Source of the DNA: Modestobacter roseus
Lineage (GTDB): Bacteria > Actinomycetota > Actinomycetes > Mycobacteriales > Geodermatophilaceae
DNA length: 64,000 nucleotides
Direction of reading: 5' to 3'
Assembly (NCBI RefSeq): GCF_007994135.1
Contig: NZ_VLKF01000001.1
Location: forward strand, 1,798,001 to 1,862,000
Below are positions 43,082 through 51,798 of this stretch, piece after piece. The notes under the pieces are model-generated. The model made no database searches and was not told where the DNA came from. It saw only the letters and a program-made list of their open reading frames with translations. The first letter of the stretch is position 1. The number at the start of each line of letters is the position of its first letter. Position numbers and translations under genes: made by a program.

Positions 43082-44019
43082 GACACCCTCGCTCGCGGGT
43101 TGATCCAGCCGTTGACCACGTCGACCGCCGTGTTGACGACGACGACGACCAGGACGAAGAAGAGGACGACCCCCATCACCGTGGGGATGTCGCGTTGCAG
43201 GGCCGACGTCTGCGACAGCAGGCCCATGCCGGGCAGCGCGAAGATGCGCTCGATCACCACGACGCCACCCATCAGCTGGATGACCTGCAGCGAGAGGATC
43301 GTCAGCCCCGGACTGCCCGCGCTGCGCAGCGCGTGCCGGAAGACGACCATCCGCTCCGGGATGCCGCGGGCCCGGAGGGTGCGGACGAAGTCCTGGCCCA
43401 TCACGTCGATCATCGCGCCGCGGAACTGCTGGGCGGACTGGGCGACCGCACCGACCAGCACGGCGGTCACCGGGAGCACGAGCGACGAGGCCCACCCGCC
43501 CACGCTCTGGTCGGGCGAGACGTAACCGGTCGCGGGGAAGACCCCAAGCCAGATGGCGAAGAGGAACACCAGGGCGATCGCCACGATGAACCCGGGCACG
43601 GCCGTGCCGAGCACACCGGCGACCTGCAGGAACCGGTCGACCCAACCGCCCCGCACCGCGGCGGCCACGCCCATCAGCACGCTGAGGCCGGCGGTGAGCA
43701 GCATCGCGATGAGCACCAGAGCCAGGGTCACCGGGATCCGGGTGAGCAGCAGGTCGAGCACGGGCTCACCGGTGTAGTAGCTGGTGCCCAGGTCACCGGT
43801 GAGGGCGTCGCCCAGCCACTCGAGGTACTGCAGGACCACCGGCTGGTCCAGCCCCAGCGCGGCCACCCGGTCGGCGACCTGCTCCGGGGTGGCGTCCGCG
43901 CCGAGGACCTGCCGGGCGATCTCGGTGCCGTTGGCGAAGATGGCGCAGAAGACCAGCGCCGTCACCACGAGGGTCAGGACGACGCCGGCGAGCAGCTTGC
44001 GCCCGAGGTACTTGAACAT
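43078..44019 (-). CDS. ABC transporter permease (DppB-type)
   Basis: 313 residues with six membrane helices. FKYLGRKLLAGVVLTLVVTA starts the family; the EAA loop reads DFVRTLRARGIPERMVVFRH, and RIFALPGMGLLSQTSALQRD is the DppB C-terminal signature. It pairs with the fused DppC domain to form the channel. It lies 87 bp after the binding-protein gene, with a strong hairpin between them. Confidence 0.93.
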   Translation of the reverse strand: MFKYLGRKLLAGVVLTLVVTALVFCAIFANGTEIARQVLGADATPEQVADRVAALGLDQPVVLQYLEWLGDALTGDLGTSYYTGEPVLDLLLTRIPVTLALVLIAMLLTAGLSVLMGVAAAVRGGWVDRFLQVAGVLGTAVPGFIVAIALVFLFAIWLGVFPATGYVSPDQSVGGWASSLVLPVTAVLVGAVAQSAQQFRGAMIDVMGQDFVRTLRARGIPERMVVFRHALRSAGSPGLTILSLQVIQLMGGVVVIERIFALPGMGLLSQTSALQRDIPTVMGVVLFFVLVVVVVNTAVDVVNGWINPRARVS

Positions 44020-44065
44020 GCCAGCTCCGGCTGTCGGGGACGTCGATCGGCAGCGGCACCGCGGC

Positions 44066-44099
44066 GCTGCGGCGGCGCCCCCAGGGGCACCGCCGCAGC
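44066..44099 (-). ncRNA. Intercistronic stem-loop between binding protein and permease
   Basis: GCTGCGGCGG pairs with CCGCCGCAGC, and inside it GCCCC pairs with GGGGC around CA, giving a nearly continuous 15-bp stem. Position between the lipoprotein gene and the membrane genes suggests partial termination or 3'-end protection, so that more binding protein than permease is made. No separate RNA gene is claimed; the type is used for an mRNA structure. Confidence 0.6.
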
Positions 44100-44106
44100 G
44101 ACCGGG

Positions 44107-45696
44107 TCACCGGAAGGTGTGCAGGTACGGCGTCGAGCTGCCGACGACCGGCTCAGCCGTCGTGCCGTCGGTGGTGGCCCAGGTGCTGGTCACCAGGGCC
44201 CACGGAGCGAACCACGCGTTCTCGACGACCCACTCGTTGACCGCCTGGTAGGCCTCGGCCGCGTCGTCACCGGTGGCCTGGTCCGCCGCCGCGATCAGTG
44301 CGGAGAGCTCCGGGTCCTCGGTGCGGTCGGTGTTCCAGTTGGACTGGGGCCGCAAGCTCTGCTCGACGTCGAAGGGCGGGGTGATCGCCGGCAGCGCGAA
44401 GTAGAACACCGGGAACTCGTTGCCCAGGATCGCGGGGACGACCTGCTGCGGCGGGACGCTGACCAGGTTGACCCGGATGCCGATCTCGCCCAGCTGCTGC
44501 ACGACGATCGGCGTGGCGAAGCCGAACCGGGCGATGTCGGGGTAGGGCAGGTCGAAGCCGTCGGCGTACCCGGCCTCGGCCATCAGGGCCCGGGCCGCCT
44601 CGACGTCGAACGGGTAGCGGTCGGCCAGCTCCGGCACGAAGGCGTCGCCGTCCGGACGGAAGATCTGCTCGGTCACCTCACCCTGCCCCTGGTACAGGGC
44701 CTGCAGGATCGCCGGACGGTCGAACACCATGTTCATCGCCTGGCGCACCCGCGGGTCGGCCAGCGCCGGGACGGTGCTGCCGTCCCGGTCGGCGATGTGG
44801 AGTCCGGCCCACAGCGCATCGCTCTGGACCAGGCCCAGCCCGGCGGCCTCGGCCTCCGCGACCGTGGTGGCGGTGATCGGCGCCGCGTTGACCTGCCCGG
44901 ACCGCAGGGCGTTGAGCCGCGCGGTGACGTCGTCCATCAGCCGCATCCGCACCGTGTCGTACGGGTAGCCGTCAGCGTTCCAGTAGTCCTCGTTGCGGGT
45001 GAACGCCCAGGTGTCACCACTGGTCGAGTTCGCCGCGTCGTAGACGTAGGGCCCCGAGCCGACCGGGGCGGTCGCGGCGTCGGGCGCCCCCAGGGACGCC
45101 GGCGCGGCGAGCGCCCCCTGGCTCTGGGTCATCAGGAACGGGAGCAGCGGCTGCGGCGTCGCGGAGGTGACGGTCAGCGTCAGGTCGTCGACCACCTCCA
45201 CCGTCATCCCCTGCAACCGGGCGGCGGCAGCCCCGCCACCGTCCCGGACGTACTCGATGCTCGCCTTGGCCGCCTCGGCGTCGACCGGGCTGCCGTCGGT
45301 GAAGGTCATGCCCTCGCGCAGGGTCATGGTCAGGGAGGTGTTGTCCTCACTGAGCTCGAAGTCCTCGGCGGCGTTGGGCACCGCCTCGCTGTCGGCGTCC
45401 AGCTTCAGCAGGGTGTCGTAGACCGCCTGCCACGGGAGGCCGGCGGCGCTCCCCCCGACCAGCGCGGCCGGGTCGAACGAGGTCGGCGGCGTGTCCAGGG
45501 CCAGCGTCAGCGTGCGCGCCCCCTCCCCGCCGTCACCGCCCCCTGAGGAGGTGCCGGCGCTGGTGCACCCGGCCACGGCAACGGCGACCGCCGCCGTGGC
45601 GGCCACGAGGGCACCGCGCCGGCACCGGCGTCGCCACGGTGAAGCCGTCGGTGATCCGCCCGGCGTCGGATGGGTCGAGAACTGCACGCGGGCCAC
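44107..45696 (-). CDS. Peptide-type ABC substrate-binding lipoprotein
   Basis: 529 residues of the family 5 (DppA/OppA) binding proteins. The N-terminus has an Arg-rich start and the lipobox A-V-A-G-C at about residue 43, so it is a membrane-anchored lipoprotein outside the cell. Family features: LTLALDTPPTSFDPAALVGG, LTMTLREGMTFTDGSPVDAE, VGSGPYVY and RVRQAMNMVFDRPAILQALY. Most relatives bind peptides, but some bind oligosaccharides. The rhamnose setting suggests a rhamnoside ligand. GTG start with GGAGG eight bases upstream. It has its own promoter and LacI-type operator. Confidence 0.9.
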   Translation of the reverse strand: MARVQFSTHPTPGGSPTASPWRRRCRRGALVAATAAVAVAVAGCTSAGTSSGGGDGGEGARTLTLALDTPPTSFDPAALVGGSAAGLPWQAVYDTLLKLDADSEAVPNAAEDFELSEDNTSLTMTLREGMTFTDGSPVDAEAAKASIEYVRDGGGAAAARLQGMTVEVVDDLTLTVTSATPQPLLPFLMTQSQGALAAPASLGAPDAATAPVGSGPYVYDAANSTSGDTWAFTRNEDYWNADGYPYDTVRMRLMDDVTARLNALRSGQVNAAPITATTVAEAEAAGLGLVQSDALWAGLHIADRDGSTVPALADPRVRQAMNMVFDRPAILQALYQGQGEVTEQIFRPDGDAFVPELADRYPFDVEAARALMAEAGYADGFDLPYPDIARFGFATPIVVQQLGEIGIRVNLVSVPPQQVVPAILGNEFPVFYFALPAITPPFDVEQSLRPQSNWNTDRTEDPELSALIAAADQATGDDAAEAYQAVNEWVVENAWFAPWALVTSTWATTDGTTAEPVVGSSTPYLHTFR

Positions 45697-45733
45697 TGGC
45701 CGCACCTCCACGAGTCGTGTCCACACTTCGTTG

Positions 45734-45745
45734 TGAAACGTTCAA
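45734..45745. promoter_or_regulatory. LacI-type operator of importer operon
   Basis: TGAAACGTTCAA, with TGAA/TTCA arms around ACG. It lies 12 bp downstream of the predicted -10 box of the importer promoter. Eleven of twelve bases equal the site in front of rhaI. The LacI regulator at 50751 is the likely ligand-controlled repressor. Confidence 0.7.
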
Positions 45746-45757
45746 AACTCTTGACGC

Positions 45758-45787
45758 AGCTTATGTGTCCGCGACCACAGTGCGCAA
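45758..45787 (-). promoter_or_regulatory. Promoter of importer operon
   Basis: On the minus strand: -35 TTGCGC (45787-45782), an 18-bp spacer, and -10 TAAGCT (45763-45758), followed by GCG. The rhaI promoter has the same spacer and the same TAAGCTGCG, which supports both calls. The 167-bp gap 45697-45863 holds nothing else recognised. Confidence 0.6.
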
Positions 45788-45863
45788 TCCCGTTCGGCTT
45801 CGTTGCTGACTCGTGATCGAGCAGTCACCTCTTGGTACGTTCCAGTGCCGCGCCGCACCGGGC

Positions 45864-47336
45864 TCAGTCGTCCACCGCACCGTGCACGCGGCGTTCGGCC
45901 GCGTCCCAGCCGGCCGGGTCACCGGTGGGGCGGTAGGTCCGGGTCGCCTGGGTCTCCCGCAACAGTGCCCGCAGCTCGGGCAGCCCCCCGGCCAGCACGC
46001 CCGCGGCACGGGCCTGCACCAGCACGTTGCCCAGCGCCGCCGCCTCGACGGGGCCGGCGACCACCGGCAGCCCGCAGGCGTCGGCGGTCAGCTGGCAGAG
46101 CAGGGTGTTCCGCGCGCCACCACCCACCACGTGGACCACGTCGACGTCGCGGCCGGTCAGCCGCACCGCCTGTCGCACGGTGCGCCGGTGGGCCAACGCG
46201 AGACTGTCCAGGATGCAGCGCACGGTCTCGGCCTGGCTCGACGGCGGCGCCTGCCCGGTCTCGGCGCAGACCTCGGCGATCCGGGCCGGCACGTCTCCCG
46301 GCGGCAGGAAGCGTGCGTCGTCCGGGTCGACGACGGCGGTGAAGGCGGGCACCTGCGCGGCCGCGGCCAACAGCTCCGCCAGGTCGGCGGGCAGCCCGGC
46401 GGCGGCCCAGGTGCGCAGCGACTCCTGCAGCAGCCACAGTCCCATCACGTTGCGCAGGTACCGGACCGTGCCGTCGACGCCGAGCTCGTTGGTGAACCCG
46501 GCGACCCGGCTCGCGTCGGTGAGCACCGGCCGGATCAGCTCGACCCCGACCAGCGACCACGTGCCGCAGGAGACGTAGGCGAACCGGGCGCCGTGGGCGG
46601 GCACGCCGACGACCGCCGACGCGGTGTCGTGCGAGCCGACCGCGGTCACCGGCACCGGCCCGGTCAGCCCGGTCTCGGCCAACACCTCGGGGGAGAGCTC
46701 GCCGATCCGGTCCCCCGGGCGCACGAGCGGCGGGAAGAGGTGGCGGGGGAGCTCCAGCCGGTCGATCAGCCCCCAGGCCCACTCCCCCGTCGTGCTGTCC
46801 AGCAGCCCCGTCGTCGAGGCGTTGGTGACCTCGGCGCCGACCGAGCCGGTGAGCCAGTACGCCAGCAGATCAGGGACCAGCAGCGCGTGCCGAGCTCGCC
46901 CGAACCCGGCCCGCCGGCGCATCGCGGCCAGCTGGAACACCGTGTTGAACGGCAGGTGCTGCAGGCCGTTGACCCGGTACAGCTCCCCCGGGCCGGCAAC
47001 CGCGTGCACGGTCGGCACCGCCGTGGCGTGCCGGGCGTCCCGGTAGTGCACCGGGTTGCCCAACAGCTCGCCGTCGGCGTCGAGCAGGCCGATGTCGACC
47101 GCCCAGCTGTCGATGCCCACGCCGTCCAGCCTGCCCGCGGCGCGCAGCCCGTCCAGCACCCCTGCGTAGAGGCCGAGGACGTCCCAGTGCAGCGTGCCCG
47201 CGGCGCGCACCGGCCGGTTGGGGAACCGGTGCACCTCGCGCAGGTCCAGCTGCCCGGGCGCGACCCGCGCGACCATGACCCGGCCGCTGGAGGCGCCCAG
47301 GTCGACGGCGGCCAGGGTCAGCTCGCCCGCGGTCAC
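45864..47336 (-). CDS. rhaB: Rhamnulokinase
   Basis: 490 residues of the FGGY kinase family, phosphorylating L-rhamnulose at C1. The N-terminal phosphate loop AAVDLGASSGRVMVA, the RhaB-specific GIDSWAVDIGLLDADGELLG with NPVHYRD, and the hinge NGLQHLPFNTVFQL identify it. The second ATP-site part is VGSHDTASAVVGVP and HVVGGGARNTLLCQLTADAC. GTG start overlapping the aldolase stop by four bases. It is the third gene of the rhaI operon. Confidence 0.95.
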   Translation of the reverse strand: MTAGELTLAAVDLGASSGRVMVARVAPGQLDLREVHRFPNRPVRAAGTLHWDVLGLYAGVLDGLRAAGRLDGVGIDSWAVDIGLLDADGELLGNPVHYRDARHATAVPTVHAVAGPGELYRVNGLQHLPFNTVFQLAAMRRRAGFGRARHALLVPDLLAYWLTGSVGAEVTNASTTGLLDSTTGEWAWGLIDRLELPRHLFPPLVRPGDRIGELSPEVLAETGLTGPVPVTAVGSHDTASAVVGVPAHGARFAYVSCGTWSLVGVELIRPVLTDASRVAGFTNELGVDGTVRYLRNVMGLWLLQESLRTWAAAGLPADLAELLAAAAQVPAFTAVVDPDDARFLPPGDVPARIAEVCAETGQAPPSSQAETVRCILDSLALAHRRTVRQAVRLTGRDVDVVHVVGGGARNTLLCQLTADACGLPVVAGPVEAAALGNVLVQARAAGVLAGGLPELRALLRETQATRTYRPTGDPAGWDAAERRVHGAVDD

Positions 47337-49369
47337 CGCAGGAAGGCGGCGGCCACGCCGGAGTCGACCGGGACGTGCAGCCCCGTCGTCCGGGTGAGCT
47401 CGCCGCCGGTCAGCGCGAAGACGGCGTCGGCGACGTGGTCGGGCAGCACCTCGCGCTTGAGCAGGGTGCGCTGGGCGTAGAACTGGCCCAGCTCCTCCTC
47501 CGGGACGCCGTAGACCGCGGCCCGCTTGGCGCCCCAGCCACCGGCGAAGATCCCCGAGCCACGGACGACGCCGTCGGGGTTGATGCCGTTGACCCGGATC
47601 TGGTGCTCGCCGAGCTCGGCCGCCAGCAGCCGCACCTGGTGGGCCTGGTCGGCCTTGGTCGAGGAGTAGGCGATGTTGCTCGGGCCGGCGAAGACCGCGT
47701 TCTTGCTGGAGATGTAGACGACGTCGCCGCCCATGCCCTGCTCGATCATGATCCGGGCCGCCTCGCGGGAGACCAGGAACGAGCCCTTGGCCATCACGTC
47801 GTGCTGCAGGTCCCAGTCGGCCTCGGTGGTCTCCAGGAGCGGCTTGGAGATCGACAGCCCGGCGTTGTTGACCACCAGGTCGACCCCGCCGAAGGCGAGC
47901 ACGGCCGCCCGGAACGCCGCGGCCACCGCCTCGGCGTCGCTGACGTCGGCCGCCACGCCCACCGCGACGTCGGCCGAGCCGATCTCCGCCGCGGCCTCGG
48001 TGGCCTTGCCCAGGTCCAGGTCGGCGACGACGACGCACGCGCCCTCGGCGGCCAGCCGCTGGGCGATCGCCTTGCCGATCCCGCTCGCCGCACCGGTGAC
48101 CAGCGCGACCCGGGTGGCCAGCGGCTCGGGCTTCGGCATCCGGGCGAGCTTGGCCTCCTCCAGCGCCCAGTACTCGATCCGGAACTTCTCGCTCTCGTCT
48201 ATCGGCGCGTAGGTGGAGACCGCCTCGGCACCGCGCATCACGTTGATCGCGTTGACGTAGAACTCCCCCGCCACGCGGGCGGTCTGCTTGTTCGCGCCGA
48301 AGCTGAACATGCCGACGCCGGGCACGAGCACGATCGCCGGGTCCGCCCCGCGCATCGGTGGGGAGTCCGGGCTCGCGTGCCGCTCGTAGTAGGCCGCGTA
48401 GTCGGCGCGGTAGGCCTCGTGCAGCTCCCGCAGCCGGGCGACGACGTCCTCGACCGGCGCGGACGCCGGCAGGTCGACCACCAGTGGGCGGACCTTGGTG
48501 CGCAGGAAGTGGTCGGGGCAGGAGGTGCCCAGCGCGGCCAGCCGCGGGTGCTCGGCCGACGCCAGGAAGTCCAGCACGACGTCGGAGTCGGTGAGGTGCC
48601 CGACCTGCGGCTTGTCGGTGCTCGCCAGCCCGCGCACGACGGGGAACAGCGCGGCCGCCTTGGCCCGGCGCTCGGCTTCCGGCAGCGCCTCGTAGCCGGG
48701 CAGCGGCGCACCGAAGGGCTGCGGGCGGCCGCGCTCGGCGAGGAACTGCTCCGCCGTCCGGATGATCTCCAGCGAGTTGGCCTCGCACTCCTCGCTGGTG
48801 TCGGCCCAGGCGGTGATGCCGTGGCCGCCCAGGACGGCCCCGATGGCCTGCGGGTTCTGCTCCGCGATCTCCGCGATGTCCAGGCCGAGCTGGAAGCCGG
48901 GACGGCGCCACGGCACCCAGACCACGCGGTCGCCGAAGCACTCCCGGGTCAGCGCCTCACCGTCGGCGGCGGTGGCCAGCGCGATGCCGGAGTCGGGGTG
49001 CAGGTGGTCGACGTGCGCGGCGCGGACCAGCCCGTGCATCGCGGTGTCGATGGACGGCGCAGCGCCGCCCCGGCCGAACGCGCAGTGGTCGAACGCGGCG
49101 ACCATCTCGTCCTCGCGGTCGACGCCGGGGTAGACCGCGACCAGCGAACGCAGCCGGTCCAGCCGGAGCACGGCCAGGCCGCCCTCCTGCAGCGTGCCGA
49201 GGTCACCGCCGGAGCCCTTCACCCAGAGCAGCTCGACCGGCTGCCCGGTCACCGGGTCGATGTCGGTGCCGACTGCGGAGGTGTTGCCGCCGGCGTAGTT
49301 GGTGTTCCGCGGGTCCGCGCCGAGGCGGTTCGAGCGGGCGAGCAGGTCACTGACCACGGGGTTCGTCAT
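47333..49369 (-). CDS. rhaEW: Bifunctional rhamnulose-1-phosphate aldolase/lactaldehyde dehydrogenase
   Basis: 678 residues. The first 415 or so are a class II aldolase/adducin domain with zinc ligands in VDHLHPDSG and VLGGHGITAW. From about 420 follows a short-chain dehydrogenase: LVTGAASGIGKAIAQRLAAE, NNAGLS, and the Tyr-Lys pair in NIAYSSTKAD. The aldolase makes dihydroxyacetone phosphate and L-lactaldehyde; the dehydrogenase oxidises lactaldehyde to L-lactate. This fusion is known from Bacillus subtilis YuxG and Chloroflexus. ATG start with GGAGG upstream. Confidence 0.94.
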   Translation of the reverse strand: MTNPVVSDLLARSNRLGADPRNTNYAGGNTSAVGTDIDPVTGQPVELLWVKGSGGDLGTLQEGGLAVLRLDRLRSLVAVYPGVDREDEMVAAFDHCAFGRGGAAPSIDTAMHGLVRAAHVDHLHPDSGIALATAADGEALTRECFGDRVVWVPWRRPGFQLGLDIAEIAEQNPQAIGAVLGGHGITAWADTSEECEANSLEIIRTAEQFLAERGRPQPFGAPLPGYEALPEAERRAKAAALFPVVRGLASTDKPQVGHLTDSDVVLDFLASAEHPRLAALGTSCPDHFLRTKVRPLVVDLPASAPVEDVVARLRELHEAYRADYAAYYERHASPDSPPMRGADPAIVLVPGVGMFSFGANKQTARVAGEFYVNAINVMRGAEAVSTYAPIDESEKFRIEYWALEEAKLARMPKPEPLATRVALVTGAASGIGKAIAQRLAAEGACVVVADLDLGKATEAAAEIGSADVAVGVAADVSDAEAVAAAFRAAVLAFGGVDLVVNNAGLSISKPLLETTEADWDLQHDVMAKGSFLVSREAARIMIEQGMGGDVVYISSKNAVFAGPSNIAYSSTKADQAHQVRLLAAELGEHQIRVNGINPDGVVRGSGIFAGGWGAKRAAVYGVPEEELGQFYAQRTLLKREVLPDHVADAVFALTGGELTRTTGLHVPVDSGVAAAFLR

Positions 49370-49388
49370 CTCGTCGTCCTCCAGTTGT

Positions 49389-50561
49389 TCACGCGCCCCA
49401 GGAGGCCTGCTGGCCTCCGACGCGCTCGGTGGCGATCTGCTCCTGGTGCCCGGACGCGGCGTAGGCGCGGTAGGGGTCACCGGCCAGGCCCTGCGACTCG
49501 CGCAGCTCGGCGAGCAGCGGGCGGACGTCGGTGTTGTAGGCGTCCATCAGCGCCGCGTTGGCGCCGAGCACGTCACCGGACTGCTGGGCGGCCCGCAGCG
49601 CCTCACGGTCGACCAGCAGCGCCTTGGCGGTGGCCTCCTGCACGTTCATCACCGAGCGGATCTGGCCGGGGATCTTCGGCTCGATGTTGTGGCACTGGTC
49701 GAGCATGAAGTTGACGCCGGAGTCCGGGCGGAGCGCGTCGGCCCGGACGATCTCGTTCATGATCCGGAACAGCTGGAACGGGTCGGCCGCGCCCACGATC
49801 AGGTCGTCGTCGCCGTAGAAGCGGGAGTTGAAGTCGAAGGCGCCGAGCCGGCCGACCCGCAGCAGCTGGGCGACGATGAACTCGATGTTGGTGTTCGGCG
49901 CGTGGTGGCCGGTGTCGAGGACCACCTTCGCCTGCTCGCCCAGGGCCAGGCAGTGCAGCAGCGAAGTGCCCCAGTCGGGGACGTCCATCGTGTAGAAGTA
50001 CGGCTCGTAGAGCTTGTACTCGAGGATCAGCCGGTGCTCGGGGTCCAGCTCGGCGTAGATCCGCTGCAGCGACTCGGCCAGCCGGTCCTGCCGGTCGCGG
50101 ATGTCGTCCTGACCCGGGTAGTTCGTACCGTCGGGCAGCCAGATCTTCAGGTCGGTCGAACCGGTGGCCCGCATGACGTCGATGCACTGCACGTGGTGGG
50201 CGACCGCCTTGGCCCGCACCGCCGGGTCGGCGTGGGTCAGCGAGCCGAGCTTGTACTCGTCGTCCTGGAACAGGTTCGAGTTGATCGCGCCGATGGCCAC
50301 GCCCTCGTCGGCGGCGTGCTGCGCCAGCTTGCCGAAGTCGTCGACCAGGTCCCACGGGACGTGCAGCGAGACCCGCGGTGCCGCGCCGGTGTACCGGTGC
50401 ACCACGGCGGCGTCGCTGATCTTCTCGAACGGGTCCCGCGGGACGCCGGGGGTGCTGAACACCTTGAACCGGGTGCCCGCGTTGCCGAAGGCCCACGACG
50501 GGAGCTCGATGGTCTGCCGGCCCAGCGCGGCGAGGGCGCGGGAACGCAGGTCGTCCTGCAC
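49389..50561 (-). CDS. rhaI: L-rhamnose isomerase (RhaI type)
   Basis: 390 residues, a TIM-barrel isomerase turning L-rhamnose into L-rhamnulose. It belongs to the RhaI type found in Gram-positives and Pseudomonas, not the E. coli RhaA type. Landmarks: RFKVFSTPGVPRDPFEKISD, LKIWLPDGTNYPGQ, LEYKLYEPYFYTMDVPDWG, VVLDTGHHAPNTNIEF and AFDFNSRFYGDDDL with metal-binding Glu, Asp and His residues. GTG start. First gene of the rhaI-rhaEW-rhaB operon, divergent from the LacI regulator. Confidence 0.95.
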   Translation of the reverse strand: MQDDLRSRALAALGRQTIELPSWAFGNAGTRFKVFSTPGVPRDPFEKISDAAVVHRYTGAAPRVSLHVPWDLVDDFGKLAQHAADEGVAIGAINSNLFQDDEYKLGSLTHADPAVRAKAVAHHVQCIDVMRATGSTDLKIWLPDGTNYPGQDDIRDRQDRLAESLQRIYAELDPEHRLILEYKLYEPYFYTMDVPDWGTSLLHCLALGEQAKVVLDTGHHAPNTNIEFIVAQLLRVGRLGAFDFNSRFYGDDDLIVGAADPFQLFRIMNEIVRADALRPDSGVNFMLDQCHNIEPKIPGQIRSVMNVQEATAKALLVDREALRAAQQSGDVLGANAALMDAYNTDVRPLLAELRESQGLAGDPYRAYAASGHQEQIATERVGGQQASWGA

Positions 50562-50617
50562 GTGCGACTCCGTTCGACGGCGCCGGGCGGCGAGACGGTG
50601 ATGGACTCAGCCGGCGC

Positions 50618-50631
50618 ATGAAACGTTCCAT
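50618..50631. promoter_or_regulatory. LacI-type operator in rhaI promoter
   Basis: ATGAAACGTTCCAT is a near-perfect palindrome with a central CG, the hallmark of LacI-family sites. It lies 16 bp downstream of the predicted rhaI -10 box, so a bound repressor would block transcription. It shares TGAAACGTTCMA with the site at 45734. Confidence 0.78.
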
Positions 50632-50646
50632 AGGCGGGTGTGGCGC

Positions 50647-50676
50647 AGCTTACGAACGGCCGCGCTAGGCTGTCAA
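50647..50676 (-). promoter_or_regulatory. Promoter of rhaI operon
   Basis: Minus-strand -35 TTGACA (50676-50671), 18-bp spacer and -10 TAAGCT (50652-50647). The -35 matches consensus exactly. The rest of the divergent gap 50562-50750 holds the operator and the leader of the LacI gene. Confidence 0.68.
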
Positions 50677-50750
50677 TCGACCGACCGGCAAGCTGTTGAG
50701 ACGATTCACGCGCTTCGCCGCCTCGCGCCACCCGCCGATCGGAGGACCCC

Positions 50751-51785
50751 CTGACCGCGAGCATCCGGGACGTCGCCGACCGGGCCGGGGTCTCCCTCGG
50801 CACCGTCAGCAACGTCCTCAACCGCCCGGACGTCGTCAGTGCGGGCACCCGGGAACGGGTGCTCACCGCGATCGCCGAGCTGGGGTTCGTCCGCAACGAG
50901 TCCGCCCGGCAGCTGCGTGCCGGGCGCAGCAGGACCATCGGGCTGGTCGTCCTCGACATCGCCAACCCCTTCTTCACCGACGTGGCGCGGGGGGTGGACG
51001 AGGTCGCCGGCGCCGCGGGCCTGGCGGTGATCCTGTTCAACTCCGACGACCGCCCCGAGAAGGAGGCCCGCCACCTCGACGTGCTCACCGAGCAACGAGT
51101 GCAGGGCCTGATCATCACGCCGACCGCGGAGCTCTCCCCCCAGCTCGACGCGCTCCGGCAACGCGGCGTCCCGGTGGTCCTCCTCGACCGGCGGGCCGAC
51201 CACCCCGACCAGTGCGCACTCGCCGTCGACGACGTCCTGGGCGGCCGGCTGGCGGCCGACCACCTGCTGGAGCGCGGTGACCGCAGGATCGCCTTCATCG
51301 GCGGTTCGACCGGGTTGCCCCAGCTGCGCGAACGGCACGACGGCGTGGTGGCCGCCGTCCGCGAGGGCACCGGCACCGACGACGCGCTGACCGTCGTCAC
51401 GCCCGAGTCGCTCACCGTCCAGGGCGGCCGCGAGGCGGCGTCCCGGATCATCGGCATGCCGGCCGGCCGGCGCCCCACCGCGGCCATCTGCGCCAACGAC
51501 CTGCTCGCGATGGGCGTGCTGCAGGAGATGGTGCGACACGGCATCGCGGTGCCCGAGGAGTTCGCCATCGTCGGCTACGACGACATCGACTACGCCGCGG
51601 CAGCCGCCGTCCCGCTGACCTCGGTGCGCAAGCCGCGCAGGGAGCTGGGCCACCGCGCCGCCGAACTGCTCCTGGACGAGGCCGCCCGGGGCGCCGAGCA
51701 CGTCCACCAGCAACCGGTCTTCGAGCCCACGCTCGTCGTCCGCGAGTCCAGCATGGCCCGGCGTCCCCGGGCCGGCACGAGCTGA
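50751..51785 (+). CDS. LacI family regulator of rhamnose genes, probable CTG start
   Basis: 344 residues if started at CTG 50751. Residues 4-50 are the LacI helix-turn-helix (IRDVADRAGVSLGTVSNVLN, then RPDVVSAGTRERVLTAI), followed by a periplasmic-binding-protein-like sensor (TIGLVVLDIANPFFTDVARG; LDRRADH; AICANDLLAMGVLQEM). GGAGG ends five bases before the CTG. No ATG, GTG or TTG occurs in frame between the upstream stop at 50697 and a GTG at 50859, and starting there would delete the DNA-binding domain. It probably represses the rhaI and importer operons and responds to rhamnose or rhamnulose. lutABC follows after 13 bp. Confidence 0.88.
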   Translation: MTASIRDVADRAGVSLGTVSNVLNRPDVVSAGTRERVLTAIAELGFVRNESARQLRAGRSRTIGLVVLDIANPFFTDVARGVDEVAGAAGLAVILFNSDDRPEKEARHLDVLTEQRVQGLIITPTAELSPQLDALRQRGVPVVLLDRRADHPDQCALAVDDVLGGRLAADHLLERGDRRIAFIGGSTGLPQLRERHDGVVAAVREGTGTDDALTVVTPESLTVQGGREAASRIIGMPAGRRPTAAICANDLLAMGVLQEMVRHGIAVPEEFAIVGYDDIDYAAAAAVPLTSVRKPRRELGHRAAELLLDEAARGAEHVHQQPVFEPTLVVRESSMARRPRAGTS

Positions 51786-51798
51786 GCGGAGGTCCCAG

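Noticed and set aside
45751-45770. TTGACG on the plus strand as a promoter
   Set aside because: No -10 box or gene follows on that strand; it is the reverse of the importer promoter region.
50859-51785. LacI gene starting at GTG 50859
   Set aside because: That start deletes the helix-turn-helix encoded just upstream; CTG 50751 with GGAGG fits better.
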